From NCBI GenBank assembly GCA_963678705.1, contig OY783221.1, forward strand, positions 7,750,001 through 7,814,000: 64,000 nucleotides of DNA. The letters run 5' to 3'. This document shows positions 1-12,165 of this stretch, in pieces. The stretch comes from Panorpa germanica. Lineage: Eukaryota > Arthropoda > Insecta > Mecoptera > Panorpidae. Each line of letters begins with the position of its first letter. Positions within the stretch are counted from its first letter, which is position 1. Position numbers and translations under genes: made by a program. A model generated the notes under the pieces. It was not told where the DNA came from. It did not search any database and saw only the letters and a program-made list of their open reading frames with translations.

Positions 1-6
1 ATTTTC

Positions 7-174
7 TCACATGAATACGTAATGTGCTTCAGCGTTTCTATCTGTCTCCAGCATACCTTGAACATCCTCTCTATTTTCCAAGTCTGCTGCTGCTTTCTCT
101 TCAAAACCCAATCTTAATCCACTTAGTAAATATGATGTAAAAGATTTAAACGTGTTATTTTGTTGATACATCAT
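7..174 (-). CDS. Possible small coding segment or terminal exon, unknown product
   Basis: Reading the minus strand from an ATG-ATG pair at 174-169 gives 55 codons ending in TGA at 7-9. The peptide starts with a Q/N/T/S-rich part and continues into an acidic, alanine-containing stretch (FEEKAAADLENREDVQG) that looks far more like real protein than the surrounding AT-rich translation. The frame stays open upstream for six more codons, to a CAG near 190 that could be a splice acceptor although its pyrimidine tract is poor. An AAG|GTATGC at about 51-60 could serve as a splice donor instead of reading on to the stop. I do not recognise the family. It could be a terminal exon of a gene running in from the right, or chance. 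It lies at the window edge, so nothing can be said about what follows. Confidence 0.33.
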   Translation of the reverse strand: MMYQQNNTFKSFTSYLLSGLRLGFEEKAAADLENREDVQGMLETDRNAEAHYVFM

Positions 175-1118
175 ATACGTGTGGTGTACTAGCTGTTACT
201 ACGTGGCAACGTTGCATGCTGTTATGCACTGCGCGCGTTAGCATACAAAATACATACGTTACTATACTATAGTAGTTGCGTTGCAGTAGACAGTGTTGCC
301 ATGTTGCGTACAGTGTCAGACTAGACACAGAACCATGCGATCATAATCATATGAAGTGCGTTACTTGATACGTCATCTTCTCTTTGCCAAACCTGTGTAC
401 AGGGCCATGGTTTAGATATTCTGCAGGATTGTATCTCTTGACAATTAAATTTGAAATTGAAATTTTATCGATATAGATAGATATAATAATTCTAATAATT
501 GGTTTAACAAGATAAAATTAAAATGAAATAAAAATATGATATTTAAAAAATCTATAGTTATATTATTGTAACATTTTTAACAAGTATGTGATAAGTGGAT
601 TTATGATTAATATATCCAAGTACCAAGCTTCTAAATATTTCTGATGATGTAATATATTTCCGCAACAATTTATGTAAAAAATGACTCGTTTAACACTTTC
701 GGGCACCATGCCAATAAAACACAAATGAGTTATTACAGATACGTTATTAAATTAAATTTAGAACATTAATAACTATTAAACAAAACAAATATTCATATTC
801 AATCAACTTCCTAATGGATACATGACCAATCAGAGGATGGATATACGAGTACGTGCTCTCTGCTCCGGAATACGAGTAAATCAATTTCATTAAATGTAAA
901 TAAATAATATCGTGTTTGTGACGTATGACATATTTGTTAGTAGTAGTAGTGAGGACTAAACTAGCTTTCTAGTTTGATCAAATGTTTAGATTTGGTCAAA
1001 CTAGATTAATCTCCTGTGCATGTGCTATGTTTGATGAAGGATGTAAAATGTGTTGATTAAGACTAAATATGTTGTGAAGACTTTTAGGTAGAAAATTTGT
1101 CTTGCTGTGTTCTTTCAA
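175..1118. other. AT-rich non-coding sequence, nothing recognised
   Basis: No open frame of note, no inverted-repeat element and no RNA gene were seen. A slightly GC-richer patch at 190-320 carries several CpG and GCGC sites but no coding signal. Confidence 0.5.
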
Positions 1119-1245
1119 GCTTGCTACAAGCTAAATTCAAGGTTCATTGTCTACTTCTCATATAGAAATTAGAACGCAATGTGTAAAAATCAACTTGTTA
1201 GCGTGGTAGAAGCTAATTCAAGCGTTGCATTTAAATAGGATGACG
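1119..1245 (+). repeat. Dispersed repeat family F, copy 1
   Basis: This segment resembles 49111-49213 on the same strand: a GCTTGC-ACAAGCTA start, then a shared core around CATATAGAAATTA and later AAGCTAATTCA. Only two copies are seen, both without clear ends, so it is an old fragment of unknown class. Confidence 0.45.
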
Positions 1246-1690
1246 TTCTTTTGATTTCCTTGTTAGGGAATCAGGTAAAATTAAACTGGAAGTCTTCTGC
1301 AAACGTAGGCGTCAATAGCAGACGTAGTTCTTAAAACATCTCTTTCTTAATAAAGATCACGTTTGTGATTACAAATAAGTTAATAGTTAGTAATGTGCTG
1401 ATCCGGTTATAAGATGGCAATTAAAAATGTCTAACAGGTGTTTTAAAAAATCTAACGATTTGTGGATGCTGTGTAGAAGGCATCTAAGAGTCTGAAAGCA
1501 TGGATTGCAAATTTAAGAGTAAATATATACTCAACATGATATAATAATATAAATTATATCGAAACAAAGATAATACTAATTAAAAATATAAAGCAATGTT
1601 GCATAAATCTGCTCAAAAGAGTTTGTAAAGCATATTATCATTTACTAGAAAGATATTCCCGAACCAGTTTGGTTGTTATTAAGTTAAATT

Positions 1691-1714
1691 AATTATGTAT
1701 ATATATACATAATT
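1691..1714. repeat. 24-bp perfect palindrome, AT-only core
   Basis: AATTATGTATAT followed by its reverse complement, with no spacer. It is probably a simple (TA)n-type palindrome; no element is seen around it. Confidence 0.7.
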
Positions 1715-1880
1715 ATAAACTTATTGGACCACATATCTGGGGCCACAGCACCGAAAAAACTACCAACATGGTAGGAGATTTTCGGTAATAGAACCAGCAT
1801 CGGAAGTATGCCTACGTAAAATAAAGCCTAACTAAAAAAAACAATTTTTTTAAGTCGTACCTACCAACTTGACTTGCCAA

Positions 1881-1911
1881 CTTACGGTTGACTTGAAAAG
1901 TCAACCGTAAG
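1881..1911. repeat. Perfect 14-bp hairpin with 3-nt loop
   Basis: CTTACGGTTGACTT, loop GAA, then the exact reverse complement. A partial direct repeat of the TTGACTTG core lies just upstream (about 1868-1876). It is GC-richer than its surroundings. It may be the fold-back core of a small palindromic element or a cruciform-prone site; no transcript signals are seen. Confidence 0.7.
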
Positions 1912-1914
1912 CTT

Positions 1915-3417
1915 ATGAAGGGTGAACCGTACAATCCCATTAAAATATTTTATATAAAAGAATGAACGAATTTTCAAACGAATCTCGCGTAATAAATACG
2001 TTTGATTAAAATGAAAAAAATAAATAACAGAAATGTTAAGATCAATAAAAATAATAAACATCTTTTAACAAGAATATCAGAAAAGAACCCAAATATTTGA
2101 CAAACTCTAAATGCTATTAAATTAAATCATTTTTGACATTGGAAAAACATAATCGCGTGTCAGTTGAAATAATAATGTATTATAAGGGGAGTGAAAACAG
2201 TGAAAACCATACCATAAGAGGGTTGGAAATAATAAAATAGCCCCTAAAAACATTAAACTAAGCGAACTGTGTAATGTAAATTTTGAGTGTATGTGTGTAA
2301 GGGTATATTTGTAGCTGTAGAGCTATAGAAGGACTATCTAGAATAGACTGTCATATGGGGGTAGTTAGTATTCGTGCAAGAAATCATGAAGGATATAAAT
2401 ATCTTATGGACGCGTTTCTTATTAGCAAAATCAATAATTTAATATATGGTAATATAATGAGTGAAATAGGCAAAAGGTGTCATGGGAAGATACACATACA
2501 CTTACAAAAAGTCTATTTTAAGACAACATTGTTAGCATTGCCCCTGTTTGTACAATGAGTTCATATACGAGAAAAACAAAATCGTGTTAAGACGAACCTT
2601 ATTTATTAAAGGTATTAATATCTTGTTCATTTGCGTCGTGTGCCTTAAAGAATTTATATCAAAAGCACTTTCCCACTCTCCGTTTCTCGACCTCTTATAA
2701 TTTTCGGTCCTAGGTGAACATAATAATATATAATGTATATAATGTAATTAATATAAAATATGTAATTGCATTTGCAAAATTAGTTAAATACGCTATGAAT
2801 AGCTACTACATTTACCATATTCTCCAGACTTAGTTCCTTGTGATATTTCTTTGTTTCCATTGATTCCAAAAATGTAATCCAATGATTAAGTCCTTACTGA
2901 AACCACTGAGTTAAGTATACCAAGCTTAAAAGAAAGTATGTTGAAAAACAAATTGAATTTAAAAAGCTTAAAAATAAATCGCAAACTCACAATTTTAAAA
3001 GATTTTTTAACTAATATTCTAGATTTATAAATGGCAGAATTGAAATCAAAAAAATTATATAGTGCAAGTGCATTGATATGTGGATACCTTTACTTCCTAT
3101 TCCGCATGTTGTATTCTTCATTAGATTTTATTCCCTACTGTTTTTTGTAAAAAAAACTCAAAATAATATATATAGAAATATGAAATACATAAACAGATAA
3201 TACTTTTAATTAAGAAATTCATTTCAGAAATCATGTTGGATAGGTATATAATACTTCATTACACAAGGTCCAGCGGAACACGATAAAATTCCTATCCAAT
3301 CAAGATAACATACTCTCCATGACTGTGCATGCTTTGCTATATATGTTTGACAGGCTAGAAGCGTATATCGACAAACGATAAACAAGGGGAGGAAAAGTGC
3401 CACATTTAGTACGGTGA
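1915..3417. other. AT-rich non-coding sequence
   Basis: An open frame at 2355-2558 has no recognisable protein features and is taken as chance. No element ends were found. Confidence 0.5.
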
Positions 3418-3600
3418 ATAAGGGGTAAAACGTTCTGCTGGAACTAAGGGATTGTGTGTGTGTGTTCAGGGCGTTCAGGGAGACTTAGCAGTAGGGGTGA
3501 AATACACAAGTATGAGGACGGATGGTTGTTGAGGGTTTAAGGGAGCAGGGGTTGTTGTTTAGGGATGTTTTGTCAGTACAGGAAACAAGGGTGATATGCT
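3418..3600 (+). other. G-rich stretch with GGG runs
   Basis: The plus strand here is unusually rich in G and T, with a short (TG)n run and repeated GGG blocks. Four of these (about 3533-3563) are spaced closely enough to be a loose G-quadruplex candidate, though one loop is about 10 nt. No coding signal was seen. Confidence 0.35.
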
Positions 3601-4399
3601 GGCACGATCGCATGAAACAAGGACGTGTAAAGTGTCATCTACAAATGTATTAAAGTGACCTTTTTAAAATTCTATAAAATAAAATATTTTAAAAGGGATG
3701 AAAGTATAAATATTTGAGTGATTTTGTAATTATGTTTTGATTTGAAATGTTTTTTTTTGATGTTTCTATGTTTGTATGTTTCTTAAATTTTGTGCATTCT
3801 ATTTAAAATGATTTACTCATCTGCTGGAACATGATCTGAGGATAGTAATGTATAAAACAATTCATGTTTTCAAATTTATTTAATTAAAAAAATTCAAAAC
3901 TTCTTCTTCACATTTATATATTACCTACTTACTTTGTCAAAAAAATATTTAAATAAAAGTAATAGAAGGTTAAATGATAGATCCTTTCAATAATAAATGA
4001 TTTGTTTAAATACTGTAATGGGTTTAAGAAATAAAGGCGAAATTGTAAGCTTTGAATAATTACTAATTTTCTCAGAGAAGAGCTTTACTTTACTGCCCGA
4101 TATCTACCAGATTTACAAAAAAAAATGTTGTACGCACAAATTGTAGCAAAAAGAGTCCTCTACCAGACTGATAATAACTATTTTAAGGAGATCATCAAAA
4201 GTGAGATTGGTAAACAAAATTTTTGGAATTAGCGCGCCCTATTCAGTCGGAAAAGTTCATTTATCCGATTTTTCGCCAATTTGTCACATTACATGATTCA
4301 AAGACACATTTCTGGACAGTTTTTCATAATATTAAAGGTATAAGACAAGATGTATGAGAGGACATGACAGAGATTTATGTATTCGTATATTGGCCAGCT

Positions 4400-4862
4400 A
4401 TTAAAGGGAGGCAGTGAAGGAAAGAGGTGGATGGCGGAAATAGTAAGAAGGAAAGAAAAAACAGGAGAAGAAATAAGCTGATGGCTGGGTTGCACAAGGA
4501 ACTGGAAGAGAAAGGAAGTACTAAAAGAGGCAATGAAGGGAAGCAGGAGAAAGAAAGAAGTAGAGAGAAAACAGTTAAACTTCAGCCCAGAAAAATAGAC
4601 TGGGGAATAAATAGACCAGTACAGAAGGAAGACTAGGGAAAATCAAGGAAGAGGGTCAAGAGAAGAAGAAGCAGAAAGTACGTTTGGAGATAAAAAGGTC
4701 TAGAATAATGTAAATTTAATTGTCTGCGAAGTGTCAATCCATATATAAAATCCAGTTATCTGGTCCAGCTCTTTATCTAGTTTGCATGGGGAACATGAAG
4801 AGAAAGGGTCAAGAGAAGAAGAAGCAGAAAGCACTTTTTGGAACTACTAAAAGTCTAGAATA
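4400..4862 (+). repeat. Purine-rich tract with a 26-bp direct repeat
   Basis: The plus strand is almost entirely A and G over several hundred bases. Near-identical copies of a GGGTCAAGAGAAGAAG-type unit lie at 4653-4678 and 4806-4831, 153 bp apart, each followed by a similar AAAGTCTAGAATAAT-like tail. The open frame at 4427-4636 is a by-product of purine-rich sequence, which has few stops in that frame. No gene is claimed. Confidence 0.55.
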
Positions 4863-5373
4863 ATTTTTTTTTTTTTAGTTTTAATAAATAAATAAAGTTT
4901 AGTTTTAAGAAAATAATTAGTTTTAAATAAAATTAGTAAGTTTAGTTTTAAGGTTGAATTGTTAAGATAGGAATGAAATGTAACAAGAAACAGAATACGG
5001 TAGATTGTAAAGCCGAAAGGCACACACAATTAACAATAAATATACAACTATGTATTCGTACACGAGCACGATCATTTTCGCTGTAGTAGCGCTAAATAGC
5101 AGTCAGCCTATAACTACATTGTATCAATTGCTTACAATGTATTTTTTAAATGGTTTACATTTATGTTAACTTATTAAAAACACATGGTGCATATTTGAAT
5201 ATTTAAAATAAAATATTTCACTGATAAGTTTAATTTACCATTTTAAAATAACTTAAGCGTATGTAATCTACAGGTATAAATATTGCATATAATTAAAATT
5301 ATCTTTCAAATATATTCACGTAATTGGCGTCAACATTGGAGAACCAGTGATAACTGTAATCACACTTAAAGTA

Positions 5374-5592
5374 CCATTCCCACTCACTGAGTTTTAGTGT
5401 TAATTTAAGGTTTTAATCTAAAATGTAAGTTTTAGCTTGTGACGTAAATATATTAAATACAATCATTTATATTAAATAAAGATAGTAATTATTACAAAGT
5501 AATGTATATTACTGATGCATGATTTCACAAGTTCAAAATTATATTTAAGGTTAAAACTTTAAATTAAAACTAAAAACAGTGAGTGGGAATGG
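5374..5592. mobile_element. MITE G: 219-bp element with ~42-bp terminal inverted repeats
   Basis: The left end starts CCATTCCCACTCACTG and continues into a T-rich arm of about 42 bp. The right end at 5551-5592 is its reverse complement with a few mismatches and a 1-bp gap. The interior has no coding capacity, so this fits a non-autonomous DNA transposon. No clean target duplication is seen, and no second copy was found in the window. Confidence 0.65.
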
Positions 5593-6352
5593 GGCTTTTT
5601 GCATGTAAATTTTCTATTTAGATATCCAAAAAGGTAAAATATAAACTCCAATTTCCAAGGATACCCTTTTTACTAAGTGCTTCCTCCAACTCTCCCTCCT
5701 CCGCAGACGTCATTGTCTAAATCATTTATAAGATCATAATCTATAAATGTTTAGGTTTCATCGTATTTTACATAATAAAATAAACATACACATATAAAAA
5801 TTTAGAAAATATACTTAACTATTTTTATTTATTTTTTATATTTAAAAAAATGCCAAATATGTTTTCAAAGAACTCAGTTGTTTGATTTGTATTTCATTTC
5901 TTCTTCTTCTTTTCTATTTAAACAGTTTATTACAGTCAGAACATTATGCGAGAGTAAAGAATAGCAGGGATGATTAACATGTTGTTGGTGTTTCGCAATT
6001 ATGTATTTTAAAAGATAATTATAAGTACATAGTATCACGACATGCAACTGGTATCAGAACGACGTCAAATAATACAAAAACTGTCTGTAGTTTATGAAAA
6101 CGAATAGAATAAAAAATACAGAATTTTTGAAAAGTGAAAGCCACAAATTTAAAATTTCTTTAATTTGTAAGTGTGTTAGAGTTTTATGGACGGCACAGTG
6201 GATGAGAGCATTGATGCGTGACGTAACTGCTGTGTCTTCAGGTTTGATTTTCTGTGTTTCGTTTGTTTGTTATTAAATTAAATTGATAATGTACATACAT
6301 AATCATGCAGCGATCAAAAACAGCCAACATAGTAGCACATCTCTCATAGAAG

Positions 6353-6567
6353 CACAGTAAACAATTTGCACTTCAATTATAGTTCGCATCAACTTTATTT
6401 TCATTTGCATTCCGACAGGTTGAGTGTTTTCGCAATTTGTAGCCGATAAAATAGACATTTCATATGAACGACTGACAGAAACTAAAATGTAAATGAACTC
6501 TTTCATTACAAAAAAAGCATACGCATCTTCAATATGATGGCAAAGTGACTCCAAAATATTTACTGGG
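6353..6567 (+). mobile_element. MITE family A, copy 1 (internally deleted)
   Basis: The left end CACAGTAAACAATTT is a one-base variant of the family start (CCCAGTAAAC). The right end is TTTACTGGG at 6559-6567. The ~40-bp segment that other copies carry after the left end is missing. The conserved family core (TTCAATTATAGTTCGCATC) is present. The frame at 6303-6554 on the minus strand is only a translation of this element. Confidence 0.75.
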
Positions 6568-8909
6568 TCGTTGGTAACATCGGAAATAAGCCCACGTCAA
6601 ATAAATACAGCTTTCATGTTTAAAATCTAAATTTAGTTGAACTCTACCGCAAGATCATAATAAAAGTAACAACTAAAATTATATTTAAATTATCAACTGT
6701 ACTCGAAGAAAAAGGTAGCACACTTCTGTAATGGACGAAATGTTTATTTTTTTAGAGATTCGTTCATCTAAACATATTGAAAGAACTCAAGAGTTATGTA
6801 ATGTTTACAAATGTAATAAATTCAAACCCAGCATCTGAATCGTTTATAGCAACCAGCCAACGTACCTACCATATATTTGTGAGGTTTGTTCAAATAGTCT
6901 ACATTTTATTGCGCATTTTTGTTGTTTATATCATTTCAATTATTTATACAATTATTTAAATAAACATAAAATAGTAGCTGTGGTTAATTTATTTTTATTT
7001 ATAAATATTTACTTAAGGTACATATGGTACGGCAATAATATAACGAAGCAAATTGCGAAAACAAGTTCAACGAGACGAGAAATTGACAACTGCGAGAGCA
7101 AATTTACACTGGATATAAACGGTGTAGAAATTTATCGTGGATTAGAGGTAAAATTAGAACTACTCATTCATTTCATGGTTTTATAAAAATATATGTCAAT
7201 TCTAATAAATATAAGTCGAACACATTACTAAGAAGCGCGACTATTTGTCTTATTTATTCTTTGTTAAATATCATTTTCTTTTGTAAATATCTTGAATTTT
7301 AAAAATAACTTAATATCTCTATTTTCCAAAAATAAACTTTTCTATAAATAAGTATAAAGTTTGCTGCCAAAAAATATTGCATTGGCGAAACTTATTTACT
7401 TTTAAGTTATTCTTCTTATATTCATGTAATATGATGGTGTTTTCCGCCATTATTTTCATCAGATTAATAATTTTCTCAGCCCTTTTATCATTATTATACT
7501 ACAATTAATGCGAGATATTACCTAGGTATTGAAATCGCAGTTTAGAACAAGAAATTATAAAAAAAATTATTGTGTGAATTTAATAATACTTTGTAAACAA
7601 CACCAACAACATAAAAACACCACTGTAATAAAGACAGTGCTGACACTATTTAAGTGTACACTTTTGACAACAGACAACGATAAAATTAAAAGAGCAGTAT
7701 TTTATTTTGTCAATAGAACACAGAATACTTACACTGTACCAGAAGTCGAGAGAAACTGCACCACTGAAAAAGTGGTGACACTGTGAAAGTGCAACACTAT
7801 CTTTGAAAAGAAAATGAGGGTTTTAAGTCTAGTTCTCAGTTAAATTTCAGCTACGCATTACTGAAATTTAAATTAAAAAAAGCAATTTTAGTTAACTAAT
7901 GAAAAATGTAACTGAGGAAAGTTGCTTGCTTGAACTAAAATAACACTTATAGCATATAATAAACCTCAATTAATGAGAATTGATAATGCTGCACTCAAAG
8001 CAGTAAAGAATTTACTAGTTCGATTAGAAAGGTAGACCCCTAATTTTAATCGGTGAGTTCCCCTTGTTATGGGGATTATATCTAGTACCAATTTTTACTA
8101 AATTTTCAAGTAAAGCTACGGTCTTTTAGTGCAAATTTGTTAGAAGTCGGATTAGTGGCCCTTTGTTCATGGGGTAATTGTATATAACCTTTTTTCACAT
8201 AGGATAATACGCCATTATATATAACTCCATATGCAACACAAACAATTGGCAAAAATAACTGTACGTTTAAAATGAAATTCAAAATGAATTTTTCAAAATA
8301 TTTATTTTCTTTAATAATGACAAATTAATTTCACACTAAAAATAATGAAATATTTCTGAAGCACAAACATGCACACAAAATAACCATTGATTTTAATGAC
8401 ATATTATTATTTTATCAAGAAGAATTTTAATTATTTTAACATTAAAGCAATTTTAAAAATGTATAAACAATATTATTCTATGGAGAAGTAATTATTCTGT
8501 AATAAAATGGTAATAACAACGTTTTAAAAAACAAAACAAACTACAATGTTAACGTTGTATTGTTAAGCTAAGTTTATTATACTGAAATATTTGAACAATA
8601 AGTCAGTCTCTTAAAGAAGACAATAATAAGAATAATTATTAATTGCAAAATACATATATACTCTATTATATATTCAACATGTTACAGTTTACTAGAAAAA
8701 TAAAAACATTTATTTTATCGTCATACTGTGTTAATATGTTGTTATTTGTTATTGTATCAAGAATTGTTAACACTCTGTTTTTATAAAGAAAAAATACGAA
8801 GGTTTACTTTATAACTAAAAAGTTATATCCATTAAGAAATTATTGTTTTTTTAATAAATAAAAATAAAGTGTTCCAACAAGGGCGTCCTCAGAATGTATA
8901 AAGAGGGGG
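6568..8909. other. AT-rich non-coding sequence
   Basis: Several short frames occur (6777-6959, 6980-7186, 7529-7786) with no recognisable domains and AT-driven composition. A small hairpin (ACCACT, 5-nt loop, AGTGGT) lies near 7760. Nothing else was identified. Confidence 0.45.
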
Positions 8910-9278
8910 TTAATTTAAATTATCAAAAATTGCAACAAAGTTAACATTTATATTCAACTTTCTTGAGGACATTCCCAAGAAATCACTTTTTAGTAAGACA
9001 TCTACGAAATTTGAGTTTTTTAATTGTCCGTTATAAAGACGTCCGATATAAAGGAGTCCGTTATAATGAGTCATTTTGTATCTAAGTATCACAAACAAAA
9101 TAACAGATGTGTTTGTTTTGCCAAGATAGGTGCAAAATATTAAAAAAATAAATAGAACAAGACACAGTAAATAAGAAATATAAATGTTTTTAAAATAGAA
9201 ACCGATGATTAATATTACTTTAATCATCAAAAATAATACAAAAAGGCTGTACAACCTGGCAGAGGATAAGCAAAGCAA
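8910..9278 (-). CDS. Doubtful 122-codon frame, hydrophobic, with three pentapeptide repeats
   Basis: This is the longest frame in the first 19 kb. Its N-terminal half would be almost wholly I/L/F/V/Y and could read as two or three membrane segments. AT-rich DNA often produces such translations by chance. Near residues 70-85 the peptide repeats a YNG-type pentad three times because the DNA holds three tandem 15-bp units (9026-9070). There are no introns, promoter or homology that I can recognise. I think it is more likely not a gene. Confidence 0.15.
   Translation of the reverse strand: MLCLSSARLYSLFVLFLMIKVILIIGFYFKNIYISYLLCLVLFIFLIFCTYLGKTNTSVILFVILRYKMTHYNGLLYIGRLYNGQLKNSNFVDVLLKSDFLGMSSRKLNINVNFVAIFDNLN
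9026..9070 (+). repeat. Three tandem 15-bp units
   Basis: The units are GTCCGTTATAAAGAC, GTCCGATATAAAGGA and GTCCGTTATAATGAG. The period of 15 is exact and the GTCCG start is invariant, inside otherwise unstructured AT-rich DNA. The motif recalls ends of some DNA transposons, but I cannot place it in a family. Confidence 0.8.
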
Positions 9279-12084
9279 AGTAATCTATTACGTCTTTAAA
9301 ATTATAAACCTTTTATATATATTTCTTATTTATTTGGTGTAAATAAAATGTAAACAAATATTTGATATGTACATATGGTTAAGGAACAGACAATTTCATG
9401 AACTTCAAGGACGCAATAATTTTTTTATTTCTTCATTCATCAACATTTAAGGCAAATGAATGACTGACTCATTTTCGTAATGTCTTTAACTTAGATCTCA
9501 TAAAAATTGACTTTTTGTGGGGAAAATGAAAATTTTGGGATGATCAGGTAACTATATTTTTTCTATAACTATCTATGAAGTGCTATAGATAAAATTGGCA
9601 TTGTTATACACTCTATTTCAATGCAATCAAAATATTTCCTATAAATTCCTTTAAAACTATATATTATTATTACGAATTCTGAATTTCTTTTATTGGAATT
9701 TCATTATCTAAAAATTACAACAAATAATTAAAAAAATGATAATTATTTCTGGTTGAAGGTTGCAACAAAGTCTATCTGAATATATTTAATAATATTATCA
9801 TTTCATTAATATTTATAATAATAAACAATAATATTATTGATATAATATCTTTATCTTATATACAAATAACAAATTTAATACTAAGTGTATTCATATATTA
9901 TTTATTTACAATAAAAAATTAAATTTCCTTCTTTTAAGATATATATTTAAATTATTAAAAACGAATATGTGATCAAAGCTTCTAACCACTAAGCTTTAAG
10001 GTCATTCTTATCAAGGAATAACACATTTCATACATTTATTTCAAATATAAAAAGAACTATTCATATTGTAAGCACTTTTTTAGTTTAAATGTTAGCGCCA
10101 TAAATATTTTCACTTCAGTTTGACCACAGGCTGTGCCATTAAGATATTTAACTTGTGCGCAGGCATTGAAAATATGTTGTCAGTAAGCCACGAAATATAG
10201 TACAATTTAGTGGGTCTTATGAAGTACCAAGTAACAAATGACAATGAATATTGTTTATGTATTACAAGCGTTTTAACATAAATTATATATTAAACATTCA
10301 GACCTATAGAGTACATAAAAAACAAAAAAAAGTAGAACCAAAATATTAACAATTTGTTCTTTAAATATTATAACGATTAAGGTTCTTAATAGCATAGTTG
10401 TTTCTTTTTAAGATCTCAAGTAAAGACTGTATCAACAGAAACACACAATTTTAAATTTGCCGCCATTTAACTCAAACGTCAGTTTGACATTTAAAATTTC
10501 GCATATGCATTCTAGAGACTTTGGAAATGACTTAGATAGAACAACTTGTCAAACAGGGTGAACAAATAGCGAAAATGTGTTATCCAAATATTTCTTCGTT
10601 TATTGCAATGTGATTATGTTTTTTTCTTTAAAGAAAAAAATCTATGATGTTTATTTCCAACATAAAGAAAGAAGGTTCAAGAAGAACATTTCTTAGATAC
10701 CAACGTTATCGTAAAAATGCGCCAAAATTATCTAGAAATAACTTAAAAGTCTCCAACTGTTATTTGAAGGACAGCTGATAAAATTTTAAACTTATTCAGA
10801 CCTTTACGCTTATTACAGATTTTAAAACTGTTTTTCAAGGAAACAATTCATTTTCATTTTGACAAATAACATAGGAATAATAGAATAAACGATAATAGAA
10901 AGAAGGTTTCAAAAACGAGATTCTCTATACCTGTTGTACCCTTATAATGGAGCGAAATAAAAATTGTTTAATGTGAAATATATTTTCTGAATTTAGTTAC
11001 TCTATGGGATGTTTTTAGAGATCAGGTAAAATAAAATACTGCTTTAAAATAAGCGTCAGAATATCATAATGCACACTGTTTTTTTTGTGAAATCCACCTG
11101 GACAAATATGACGTTAAGTTACATGCCAGTGACGTCACAGTTGCAATATTTTTTAAGAAGTGTTATTAACTAACAAAGTTTTTGCAAATAAACGACACAA
11201 TTTGTATGACAACAGACATATTTAAAAAATATGATTACTTTGACGTCTGCCAAATATATTTTGGCGGTTAAAATTTGTGACGATTTCTGCGTGACGCATG
11301 ACTGCACGTGGTGCACAGTATCTAGTGAAGTTAAAAAAATTAACTTTATATGAGTTAAATATATAGCTAAGTGCGACGTCGAATTAAACCTTCAGCAGTA
11401 GACAAAAATAAAATCAAATTCTCATTTATATATAAAAAATCATATATAAATATTATTTATTTATCATTAAAAAATGTAAGTTTATGTAAAATTACATAAT
11501 AAAACTTATCTTTTGACATACATTTATGTTTTCTGGCGTTAATAAAGCAAAATTTTATAATGTTACATATTAAATTAATATAGTAGTAAAAGATATTTAA
11601 TGTTTTTTGCATTTATTTAATGACAATGTAACGGAACGATGTTAAACTTCGGTAAATAATAAAACGTAACGTTATATACAAAATGTTACATGAGTTTACA
11701 TTTTGTATTTAGCGGGAAACGTGTGACCGGACATTTGTCTTAATTTGCCAAAAACACCACTAGGTTAATCACGCTGCCTAGCTAGTCTATTTTTCACCAA
11801 CAAATAGTAAACACATAAAAAACATGAATATCTATTTTTATATGACAATTACCGATAAAATGTCACATGAATTGATACCGATATGCTAATCGATTAATCG
11901 ATACATACAGATTAAGTTGCATTATCGCGGTATTGTTTTGTTTGATTAAATTTGTTTTCCGCGTAAATCCAGTGTATATTAACTAAAATTTGATTACACA
12001 TTGTCAAATTGATAAGAATGACATACGTAATAAGGGGGTAATCTATTAATTTTATCAAAAAAAACACCGGTTGTTGAAACTTAC
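9279..12084. other. AT-rich non-coding sequence, possibly intron of the gene at 12.1 kb
   Basis: No coding segment or element was recognised. If the small exon at 12085-12165 is real, this stretch is the start of its downstream intron on the minus strand. Confidence 0.4.
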
Positions 12085-12165
12085 CGGATGACGGGCCGCA
12101 GCAACCGCTGCGGCTGCTGCTGCGTTCATACCTGCACTGGGATACATATTGTCACTTGGACATGA
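12085..12165 (-). CDS. Small exon encoding an alanine-rich peptide, probably of a regulatory protein
   Basis: The minus strand gives ATG at 12147-12145 followed by MYPSAGMN, a run of alanines (AAAAAAVAAA) and RHP. The exon then ends precisely at a strong donor, G|GTAAGT (intron side 12084-12079), in phase 0. The alanines use mixed GCN codons, the block is strikingly GC-rich amid AT-rich flanks, and the frame is open upstream. A T-rich tract ending in AAG just before 12165 could be an acceptor, making an internal 81-nt exon of 27 codons. Otherwise it is a first coding exon starting at the ATG. Alanine runs of this kind are common in insect transcription factors and RNA-binding proteins. I do not recognise which gene, and no partner exon was identified in the window. 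Confidence 0.6.

Noticed and set aside
4427-4636. 69-codon lysine/glutamate-rich frame
   Set aside because: It lies inside a purine-rich tract where stops are rare in that frame; the composition, not selection, explains it.
6303-6554. 83-codon minus-strand frame
   Set aside because: It is a translation of MITE family A copy 1.
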